Below are positions 43,718 to 52,575 of a stretch of DNA of 64,000 bases, piece after piece (position 1 is the first letter of the stretch; each line of letters begins with the position of its first letter). The notes beneath the pieces are model-generated. The model searched no databases and was not told where the DNA came from. It worked only from the letters and a program-made list of their open reading frames with translations. The translations under genes were made by a program, and so were the position numbers. The stretch covers positions 101,360-165,359 of the forward strand of contig JBLWGC010000041.1 of assembly GCA_048772705.1 (NCBI GenBank), given 5' to 3'. The stretch comes from Leidyana gryllorum EB-2025a. Lineage: Eukaryota; Apicomplexa.

Positions 43718-44383
43718 CTAAGCTATGATCTTCTCGAGCGCTTTGACGGACTCCTCGGGCTTGCGACCTTTTTTCTGCTTCTTCCACTCCTCAATCTTCC
43801 TGAGAGTTTCCTTCTTGCTGGCGGCCTTCTGCTTCTGAGCAGCCGCCTTGGCAGCCTTGGCGAACTTGCGTTGCACCTTCTTGTTCTTTCTCTCCTCCAC
43901 AGCCGCTATTCTGGTCGTCTGAAGGGACAACTTTGCCTGCAAACGTTTCATGTGCTCGTCAGACTTGATCATTTCCACATAATAGTCTGTCGGCCGCACA
44001 TATTTGACGCCCAAGTATTTGAACTTGCGCAGACCCTCCTTGGTCATCTCCAACGCCATATCGAAGCTGCCACATAATCAATGAATACGAACATTGTCAA
44101 GACAACCTACAAGGCATTCTCCCGGGCTACATCCGCTGAAGGGTCCACCTCCTCCGAGAGTTTTATATGGGGAGCCCCCAAAATGTCTAAACGCTCCAAC
44201 CACGGCACCCGCTCAGCTTTTTGAGGAATGGGGTACTCAATCCCCTTCTGTACCCTGGCCAACCCATTCAGGTCCAGAACTACGAAAGCTTTCTTTGAGG
44301 TGCCATGCAATCAATCACTCACTGACAGCCTGATCCTCCGTTGCCAGTAAAGGGTCGTAGACCGCACCCTCAGAGTCGCTCAT
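43718..44383 (-). CDS. rRNA-processing protein EBP2
   Basis: A nucleolar factor for 60S subunit biogenesis. Starts MSDSEGAVYDPLLATEDQ at 44383; exons end near 44320, run about 44286-44108, and 44067-43718. Conserved regions: VPWLERLDI, VARENALFFDMALEMTKEGLRKF, the core YVRPTDYYVEMIKSDEHMKRLQAKL and a Lys-rich coiled coil (KKVQRKFAKAAKAAAQKQK). The protein is about 195 residues, shorter than yeast EBP2 (427) because the acidic N-terminal region is mostly missing. The first intron needs a 34-nt form ending AAAGAAAG to keep phase. Its stop lies one base from the SDF2-like stop. Confidence 0.9.
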
Positions 44384-44423
44384 CCTACCTCAACCCAAAA
44401 AATTTTATAAGTACGAGAGCAGA

Positions 44424-44669
44424 ATGGGAGTCAATGTGTACAGCATTTCTGTTCGTTATCAACTCTCAGTTGACAACGGGTGGACAACAGTACTCTTGGG
44501 AGGACATATTGCCATGTGCTCATTCAATCAGTTAGTCCCATGCGGCGGCGGCATTCTGATCTGGGCACATTTGATCAACCCTTGGATCACACCCAATGGT
44601 TCACGATACCAAAGTAGATTCTTGTGGTATGGCACCATAGGCGTCCAGTTGCCTCCCGCCCCCAATTAA
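44424..44669 (+). CDS. possible small protein (81 aa)
   Basis: An ATG-initiated frame 40 bp divergent from EBP2, MGVNVYSISVRYQLS to PPAPN. It is aromatic and Gly-rich (GGHIAMCSFNQLVPCGGG) with no recognised domain. Its position fits the genome's head-to-head arrangement, but coding is not proven; it could also be the 5' region of the next gene. Confidence 0.3.
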   Translation: MGVNVYSISVRYQLSVDNGWTTVLLGGHIAMCSFNQLVPCGGGILIWAHLINPWITPNGSRYQSRFLWYGTIGVQLPPAPN

Positions 44670-44845
44670 CCCAACACATAGCACAAACTTCTCTTATTGT
44701 CTGAGGCCACACCCCGAAATGTGATGGGGTTCCCCACCATTGCCTAGCACCAGGCGTGATTTAAGCTTGTTGTCAACGCTTCGCACTTCAGAGACGTGTA
44801 GGGCTATCGAACGTGTGTGCTGGGCGGTTTTTCGGCGAAGGGCCG
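44670..44845. other. spacer upstream of the next gene
   Basis: About 175 bp. It includes ATCGAACGTGTGTGCTGGG at 44808-44826, resembling the intron motif found elsewhere, so a 5' leader intron ending near the ATG is possible. Confidence 0.3.
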
Positions 44846-45714
44846 ATGACTTCAGAGCGATTTCTTGCTACTCGGAACTTGAAGCGACGCGTCAAAGCAG
44901 CGGCACTATCTTCTTTGCCTCGGAAGTTTGATCCATCCGATCCAGAGCTGGTGTCATTATATGTAGACTCAATCATACGTGCTATTCTCAAAGGCCGGAT
45001 AAATGAGTTTGTATTCGGCCATGAAATGGATGACTACCAACGCCAGCAAATAGTTGATGCCGCTAAAGCCAAAGGGCTGAGTGCCGAGACCGTTGACCCT
45101 ATGTCATCCTCTGTTCGCATTTATATTCCTCCGAACTCTCGGCTAGCTAGTATATTCGCATTTAAGCACGATCGCGAGCGTGCACAGCTCACTATACCTC
45201 TGGAGGATGACCAAGAGTTGATTACCTTAGCGGCAATGGCTTTCAGAATGGGTTTAGTATGCGTGCCGGCACCACTTGAAGATGTAAGAATGCACATACT
45301 ATCCGATCACGGCCAACACTCCCGGTTGTACGCGGTTAATCGTTGTCCTGTCAGTCTGCCACCGGCATTCAAGCTATTTGCTGCAAGAGCCCGGAAGAGT
45401 GGTCCGTACGACGTCCCTCTCTCGCCGGCGAAGATGATTTACTGCTGACCGGAACGCCACAAGTCCCTACTCGCCGCGAAAGCTGGCATACTCGCAAGGA
45501 TAGCTGGCAAGTCAATTTGACGGGGCGTCTGGAAGTGCTACCGACCACAGCGTCTAGTCTGGCGGACCTCAAGTATGAGGATACATCGCCTGTCATACGA
45601 CAAGTGCCTGTGTTCCATCCCAGCCTAACAACCCGCTGGAAACGTGCGGTAGCGCGGTTCATGTGGCGCTTCTGCGGGATCTCCACGTCTCTCATAACCA
45701 TAAACTCGTATTGA
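44846..45714 (+). CDS. unrecognised protein, about 270 aa
   Basis: Starts MTSERFLATRNLKRRVKAA. Two exons: 44846 to about 45333 and about 45387 to 45714, joined RLYA to SPEEWSVRRP by a phase-0 intron starting GTTAAT. Ordered part: DPELVSLYVDSIIRAILKGRINEFVFGHEMDDYQRQQIVDAAKAKGL, which recalls an R3H-type nucleic-acid-binding layout but lacks the invariant RxxxH. The C-terminal end is more hydrophobic (ARFMWRFCGISTSLITIN). No firm family. Confidence 0.5.
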
Positions 45715-45753
45715 CTCGCGACTTGAGGTGCAGCACTGAAAGGTGCAGACAGC

Positions 45754-47901
45754 ATGACCAATCAACAAGGTCTGCTGGGCAAGGTTTTGGGATGGGGGTC
45801 GCCTGGTCGACAGCCAGTGGGTCCAATCCGATCAACCACCTCTCAGTGGTCCCCGCCTCAAATCATGGAACTTCCACCGCATATTCGGCAGAAGGCCGCC
45901 ATTCAGTCAAATCAAGATAAACAGCAGCAAGTAGGAACAACGCCGCAACAGCCCCCCCCTTTCCGACCACAAGCCTATTATCCCGCGCCACATATACGTC
46001 AACCCATACTGGGAGGATCCAAAATCGGAACAGTGAGAGGAGACGGCAGCCGCATTACTCGCATTCATACCGACGACTTTCAGTTCTATCAGCCCAACAC
46101 GATGAGTTCTCGGTCGTCTCCTCACATGAACTTCTCTTCTCCTCCAAGCAGTAGTCAATCTCCGCCCACAGTAGTGCAACAAGTCATCTCACCACCTCAA
46201 GCTCAACACCGACAAACGCCACATGTGGTCCCCTCCACGAGTGCTCGGCAATCAGCCACCCCCACCACCGATTCCCTGCCCCATGAGGTGACAATCGGCG
46301 CCCCAAGGATGAGTTTCAACGAATACAAGCAGCGCTTCCATCAGTTGCAGCTCCAACAGCAACAGGTTCGGAACAGCGTATCTCGTGAGCTGATGCCTCA
46401 GGGATTGGACATTCTGACTCAGCTTGCTGACCGAGCGCTCCAAATGCCGCAACCACAACATCAGCAACAACGAAAACACCACCGACAACAGCTTAGCTCT
46501 CAGGTCCCATCGCCGGCACTAATGTCTACTAAGCAAACAGCGGCGCTGCAAGAAGCTGATAGAGCTCCAAGTATGCGAGTGGCGGAACTACCCCCTTCCA
46601 GTAGAAACGTGCAGCCAGAAAGCAAACCAGACACCTCAAGAATTCTATTGCAAAAGGTACACAAATCGGTTTCTGTGGCACACGTGTGTGCAACCACAAT
46701 CCATTGCTCAGGTAACGGAATTGCAAGCATCCATGGAACGCCTATCATCCGAGGTTGACGGCATCAAGAAGGCTGTTCTCGCTCAACCCCAGGAAGGGGC
46801 ACACCCTCCAGCCTGGTTGGAGGAGATCAAGCTAAACATTGCACAGTTGATCAAAGAATTGATCAGGCCACAAGAATCTCATGCTGTGGCACAGCTCGAG
46901 AGCCCTAGTGATCAGCATCTTCAGTCATGGCCAGTTGTTTCCAAGAATCATAGGCTTGATGAAGCTTTCTTGCGAAGTGGCGAAAATTTTGTTTCGGACG
47001 ACTATAGCTCTGAGAGCCTAATCCGGGCATCCAGGAGAGTCGAGGCTGCCCTCCATCGAGTTAGTTCGGGAGGCGAGAGTCTGTGCTATTCGTTGAGTGA
47101 CCAGCGAGAGGGAGCAGAGCCCGGTCAACCGTCTTCGCAAGAATCTTTTGGGTCTATGACAAGGAATGTCTGGCAGACACCGCCAGTTCTGGGTGCCCCT
47201 CGAGCAGCACCACACGGATCGTTATAATGGATGGGTGAACTTTGCTGTTCTTCTGCAGCAAGTTCAGCCAGAGTTGGCCAGTTTGATTTCAACTGATAGG
47301 GACAACGACAACAGCGCGAATGGCCCCATAATAGACACGAGTCGGCTGATGGGTGACCCTGTCAACCCCACCGGAGCTCCAGCTATGATACCACGGGCGT
47401 TCGCTGCTCCATTGGGCTTCTATGTCACCTTGCTACCGGGAGAACAGATACCAAGGCACGAAACACCACGAAGTCCGATTGGTGGTTTTGCCGTGTCGCC
47501 ACCATCAAGTGTTCAAGAGTCGAAAGAAGATTGTCATAAAATTGGCGGATATGAACCAGTTGAGGGTGCACGGCCCAGTAGTACCGTTATAGACACACAA
47601 CGCGTAGTAGCCGCATTAGAGGGGCTGTGACTGAACGTGGTGATTCGTATTAACAACGTATTGGTTGCTCACAGGAAGCCAAAAGGTTTGATAAAAAGGG
47701 TGATGCACATAGCGAGCCGTCGCCGAGTAACGAATTGATACGAGCCAGCGCCCTGCAGCCGATAAAAATGCCTGGAATCATTGAAGTAGAGAGTGTATCG
47801 GGGTGTGGTGTGCACTTCTCTTGTGATTTCGCTCACCCACCCCTGACGACTGCGATGCAGACAAAGACGTGGAGAACAAAATGCTCCTCATGGCGCAGTA
47901 G
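45754..47901 (+). CDS. Gln/Pro-rich protein with coiled coil, unknown
   Basis: The start MTNQQGLLGKVLGWG opens a Gln/Pro/Ser-rich exon to about 46659, containing a coiled coil (YKQRFHQLQLQQQQVRNSV). After an intron with GCACACGTGTGTGC at 46679-46692, a second coiled coil (TELQASMERLSSEVDGIKKAV, EEIKLNIAQLIKELI) follows. Later exons continue with VQPELASLISTDRDN, an ordered patch (FAAPLGFYVTLLPGEQIP) and finally ASALQPIKMPGIIEVE ending KMLLMAQ at 47901. The splices around 47180-47275 and 47600-47690 have more than one solution. The stop overlaps the convergent threonine aldolase by 14 bp. Possibly a scaffold protein; no family recognised. Confidence 0.55.
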
Positions 47902-49177
47902 GAGGGGTGGATTCACCATCACTGCTCCCTTTGGTGGAGTCAGTGGCCTTTTCATTTGCAGGCGACTGCTGTGGGGTGTGGAGAGTCAACAACTGGAGTG
48001 GCGGAGGGGTTGGGAGGGCCGTCGTCGAGCCTGGTGAAGTGTCTGTTGCCAGTGACTGCTGACAATGGTGGAGGAAGAGGTTGACATCTTCTTGGTGGGT
48101 GGCGAAGTGGGTCAAGAGTCTAGCGACTTTGAATCCACGCAGATTTGTGCAGTCCCCCAAGACGGTCTGATAGGCTTCGACAGGGTAGGAATAGAAAGAT
48201 ACGCCACTTTCGGTTAGGAACTCTATGACGCTGGTCGGCATGACGACAAAAATCTCATTAGCTTCAACCGGATACACTAAGGTAAATCCACAGAGGGACA
48301 CCATACCATCAGCAAGACAAGTGGCCATTGCATTGGCGTGACGGGCGCCCTTGATCCAGAGGTCGTCCTCTAAAAGAGCGGTGGCTTGGACCGATAGGAA
48401 GCGACATTTGGATACGAGCTGAGCGGCACGTTTCTGGCGGAGATCAATGCCCGTATTGAGTTTCTTGTCAAAAATGACAATTAGCTCCGACATCAGTGCT
48501 CCGGCCTTGGTGAGCCCCAGTGAAAGGGCGTCAACTCCAGCGCGCCAGGTCAAATCCGCTGGCGAACAATTGAGTTGAGCAATGGCATTCGCAAGTCTTG
48601 CACCATCCATGTGGACTTTGAGACCCAACATGTGAGCTGCATCACACAAAGCCTTCACTTCCTCGCAGGTATAGACAGTTCCCACTTCAGTACAATTCGT
48701 TATGGAGACGACGAGTGGAGGTGAACGGTGGACCGACGACGGGATGGAGTGAACGTGATTTATCAGCAGTTCAGGTGTGATTTTACCTTCCACTGTTGCC
48801 TTGATCGTCCTTATAACCTGACCACCGGTCAGGTACTCGGGAGCTCCACACTCGTCTGTGACAATGTGAGCGACATCAGTGCAACAAACGGCACCAATGT
48901 TCCCATTCAACAATTGCGCTAGCGCGATGCAGTTGGATGCAGTCCCAGTGCAAACAGCGTGACATTCCAGACTCTCATGCTCAAAGACACGTCGGACGTT
49001 GGATACCATTTCTTTGGTATACCGATCGGTTCCGTAGGCAGGACATGTCTCGTCGTTCTGATTGCACTGGGTAATCGCGGTGATTACGGCGGGCATGCAG
49101 CCAGCATTGTTATCCGAAGCGAACGCGAGGGTCCGACGCTTGTATTGGACCTGACGAGCAGATGGAGTGTAAACCAT
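47888..49177 (-). CDS. low-specificity L-threonine aldolase, bacterial type
   Basis: A 429-residue PLP enzyme cleaving L-threonine or allo-threonine to glycine and acetaldehyde. The start MVYTPSARQ at 49177 leads into FASDNNAGCMPAVI. VHMDGARLANAIA holds the Asp that binds the PLP ring nitrogen, and SLGLTKAGALMSE holds the Schiff-base Lys. ECHAVCTGTASNCIAL matches the substrate/PLP phosphate loop. The last 55 residues are a Ser/Thr/Pro-rich extension not found in bacteria, so the gene looks adapted to the host. It has no intron. Its upstream neighbour on the same strand is the SMR transporter, also bacterial-like. Confidence 0.9.
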   Translation of the reverse strand: MVYTPSARQVQYKRRTLAFASDNNAGCMPAVITAITQCNQNDETCPAYGTDRYTKEMVSNVRRVFEHESLECHAVCTGTASNCIALAQLLNGNIGAVCCTDVAHIVTDECGAPEYLTGGQVIRTIKATVEGKITPELLINHVHSIPSSVHRSPPLVVSITNCTEVGTVYTCEEVKALCDAAHMLGLKVHMDGARLANAIAQLNCSPADLTWRAGVDALSLGLTKAGALMSELIVIFDKKLNTGIDLRQKRAAQLVSKCRFLSVQATALLEDDLWIKGARHANAMATCLADGMVSLCGFTLVYPVEANEIFVVMPTSVIEFLTESGVSFYSYPVEAYQTVLGDCTNLRGFKVARLLTHFATHQEDVNLFLHHCQQSLATDTSPGSTTALPTPPPLQLLTLHTPQQSPANEKATDSTKGSSDGESTPPTAP

Positions 49178-49281
49178 GGGACAAACAGCAAAAATATTTA
49201 CCCACCATCGACAGAGAATTCGGTTAGTCGGCCCGTTGTCACACACTCATCTGAAAAGCGCACCAGGGTGCGCTCCACCGC

Positions 49282-49689
49282 TCATGCTGCCCCAAATATG
49301 TTCACAACCACACTACCCACGAGTATGAAACCCAGTCCCACAATGGCACCTGCATTCAACGGCTGCTTGAGAAAGACCAGTCCGATCACAGATGTAGCAG
49401 TAATTCCAACTGCGCACCAGGTTGCGTAGGCGATGCCCAGCGGCATAAAGGCGAGGACATAACCGAAAATCAAGTACGCTAAACTGTAGGCCACAACCAC
49501 TCCGAGGGTAGCCCACAGGACTGTGAACCTTTTTGATGCAGCCAATAATGACGTCCCCATCACTTCCAGGGATACAGCCAGTAACAGTAAACCCCACAAC
49601 ATCACCATACGCAGCGAATGTCCTCCGCCACCTTCTTTGGTGGCTACCTCCGTGACATCCACCTCCACAATCACACCAGCTGTTGACAT
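49282..49689 (-). CDS. small multidrug resistance (SMR/EmrE-family) transporter
   Basis: A 135-residue four-helix proton-coupled exporter, intronless. After a 28-residue hydrophilic N-terminal extension (VDVTEVATKEGGGGH), helix 1 carries the essential glutamate in LLLAVSLEVMGTSLLAAS. Helix 2 and 3 read VVAYSLAYLIFGYVLAFMPLGIAYATWCAVGI and helix 4 ALNAG-like IVGLGFILVGSVVVNIF. SMR proteins work as antiparallel dimers exporting cations or guanidinium compounds. The family is bacterial and archaeal, and a eukaryotic chromosomal copy is unexpected. The flanking genes (MyoA, spliced; threonine aldolase) argue that it is truly in this genome rather than contamination. Cellular membrane is unknown. 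Confidence 0.9.
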   Translation of the reverse strand: MSTAGVIVEVDVTEVATKEGGGGHSLRMVMLWGLLLLAVSLEVMGTSLLAASKRFTVLWATLGVVVAYSLAYLIFGYVLAFMPLGIAYATWCAVGITATSVIGLVFLKQPLNAGAIVGLGFILVGSVVVNIFGAA

Positions 49690-49719
49690 TGGTCGGGTAG
49701 CGTCCCAAGCGAACAGAAA

Positions 49720-52502
49720 TCACACATTCCCAGCTATCAGACGCCGACGACTGAGAGCTTGAAGTCGAATGAAACCGGATTTGTGCTGTTCTACTTCGCG
49801 CCGAATCAGCTGCCGCTGCCACATAGACTGCACACACGAAACGCGCGACCTTCAATTTTCTCAAAGTGTTCAAATCTCACCTCCAATAAGACAACCAATG
49901 GCTCCCAAGCCGCCAGCGCTTGTCGCTGCGCGTGGGCCATGTCTTTCATGGCCTGGGGCTTCATGAAAACCATTGTCTTTCCGATCTTCCAGTCAGTCTC
50001 TGGGATCTTGGCACCCTTGAGCATGTCTCTGGAAGCTTCAGCGGGGTCGAGTGACGGGTCTTCGGCGAGTCCGAGGTTCACGAAGCGGTATTGGAAGAGG
50101 AACTCTTTATAGACACGTCTAATGGGAGGCAGGAAGAATCTGGGACGGTTGGGTCAAATCTAAACTCACCTGTAGGAGTAGCCGAGATTACGCAGCTGCA
50201 GGGCTTCGAGAATACTTAGAGACTGCAGCTGGATTAGAACTTTGGCTGGGTTGAATGTGAGGGCCTTCTTTTCTTCGTTGGGTTTGATGCATCGAATAAA
50301 GTGAGGTTCGGTTGCATTGATCAGCTCCATGAGAGCTGTCAGCTGATTCATGAACTGTGAGCCAATGAGTTGACCCTTGGCCGATTTGCCTTTCTCGACG
50401 ACGACACCTTCGTAGATTTTGCTGGTGACGCAGTTTTCCGACGCTTGGATGACTTCAATAAGCTCGGGTCTCAGTACATCCTTGTTCTTGAATAAGAATC
50501 CCGTAACAGTGTATTGGATGTCACCAATGGTGTGAGCGACAATAAAGTTCTGTTGCCCTCCAACTTTGGCTGGGAAGACCTTTTCGTTGCCCTTGAGGCC
50601 AGAGTAAAGTGCGCTAAGCATCTTCTCATCTGTGCCACCAGGGGCGAGACACTGATCTTCTAATATGGCCATAAAGGAGGCTTTCTTGGCTGTCAAAGCC
50701 GTGATAACTTCAGCGTTGGATGTGAAAATCAGATCAGCAGCGGGAATGCCTTCGTCTCGGTATAGTTTGGACTCCTTCTCGAATACAGTATCAGTGAAGT
50801 TCTTTTGAAGCATCTCATTGGTGACGTTAATGAACATCTGTTCAAGCGAGTTGTTCTTGAAGACCTCGAAACCAAAGATATCCAACATAGCCATGTAGTG
50901 CTTCCACTCAGGTGGCTCAATGTTAGAGTTTAGCTTCTTGATAATCCAGTGGAAAGTGGCATCAAACATAGCCTTGGCCAAGGAAGCTTTCAACATGTCA
51001 GCCTCGTCCTGCTTCCAGCAACCGCGGATCTCGTTACCTCCTGCAATACTAATCTTGACAGTCAGACCCTCTTCCGTCTTCGCGGCGTCCAAAAACAGCA
51101 ATTCGCAGGCCTGAAAGGGGAAGGACAAGAACGATGATAGACAGACCGACAGACAGATTGATCTTGAGCAGCCAACGGGGAACAGTGCTCAACTTACATC
51201 TAAGAAAGCTTGCCGCGACCCGGCATCGATCTCAGATGCGTCGCTCAAACCAGACTTAGCCACCCCATTGATTTTAACATTACCCATTAGAATCACACCT
51301 GCGTGAAAACAATGTGGGAGACACGATCGACGTGAGTGTGTGTACCAGAAACAATGGACATCACAGAATCCTTTTCGTCACGACTCATCATCATAGTGTC
51401 GAATGACTCTTGAACATCTGCCCATTCTTGCAGATCATCCTAGATACACTGAGTGATCTGCGCTGACACATACACACTCACAATTCCATCTGAATCCAAA
51501 CATTTGGGATTAATATAGTTGTAATCAGTAATCTTGAGTAACTTCCAGGCTTTTCGCTTCTCCGCATCAGCTCCCTTTAACATCTGATAGAAGATGTGGT
51601 AACTTCGCTCGGTGTCTTCCTGACACAAAATTCTCGACTTTTCCAGCAAGAAGCCACGGACAGATCCGAATTCGATACCACCGCCTTTGGCCACTTGCAG
51701 CTGCATGAAACGTCCGAAACGTGACGAGTTGTTGTTACGGATAGTCTTGGCGTTTCCAAAAGCTTCCAGCACGGGATTAGCAGCCATGATAGCTTTCTGT
51801 ACACGCAGATCAAGTGCTCCGGATTTGGCGGCGGCGAAAAATCGCATAGCTTGCTTGACAGCTTCGGTCTTCCCGGCACCCGATTCGCCCGACACAATAA
51901 TGGTTTGGGATTTGTGGACGGCGTGGAGGTTCTCCAGTGCCACACGGGTGATTCCGAACGTGTGAGGCGGTAATTTAGATACATCGCTCACATCGCGATA
52001 TTTGAGAATCCATTCATCCGTAGCATTCCCCAAGTTCTTGAAGGGATTGAGCACAGCCAATAGCGGATCAGCGGTGACGAAGATCATCCCTTGGTAAAGT
52101 CGTTGGCGCATAAAGTCCAGGATGCACGCATCGTTGGTATGGGGGATCATCCCAATGTCAGAGAACGACATTGGATCTACCTGGGAATTACAGTTGTAGG
52201 TCTGGGCTCGAGGTACTTCGAATTCTTCCCCATTCTCGGGCTCAACCTGACGTAGTTTGAGGGTATCTTCGGTGGAACCAGGGAGAACTAAACACTTCGC
52301 AAACAATTCCTCCGGATTCTCCTTCACCAAAGGTGCCTTGCGTGACCAAACATAAAACGCCTGAGCTGGATGACGGACAAGGCACAGATTATGAACGATC
52401 TACCTTGAAGACATTCCCCGAAGCATCCAGAGCATTCACAAGGGAATGAGCCCTCTCAGCAACCTTCTTTGTACCAGCTTTGGCCTTTGCCTTCGGAGGC
52501 AT
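49720..52502 (-). CDS. class XIV myosin heavy chain (MyoA type)
   Basis: About 819 residues, close to Toxoplasma MyoA (831). Seven exons with introns at 52361-52403, 51440-51481, 51299-51345, 51111-51197, 50119-50169 and 49828-49880. P-loop GESGAGKTEA, switch I NNNSSRFGRF, switch II region MLDIFGFEVFKNNSLEQ and actin-binding/relay AEPHFIRCIKPN-type segment (ATEPHFIRCIKPNEEKK) are present. Class XIV hallmarks: an SH3-less N-terminus (MPPKAKAKAGTKK), EFEVPRAQTYNCNS and a very short neck (SMWQRQLIRREVEQHKSGF) that would bind an MLC1/MTIP-like light chain and no long tail. This motor drives gliding and invasion from the inner membrane complex. The last intron ends TTTCGTGTGTGCAG. Confidence 0.95.
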
Positions 52503-52575
52503 TATTGATCACGCTCAGAGACACAGAAGAAGGATACACCGGAATCAATTTTTTCGTCCTCCGCGACCAGAAGAA

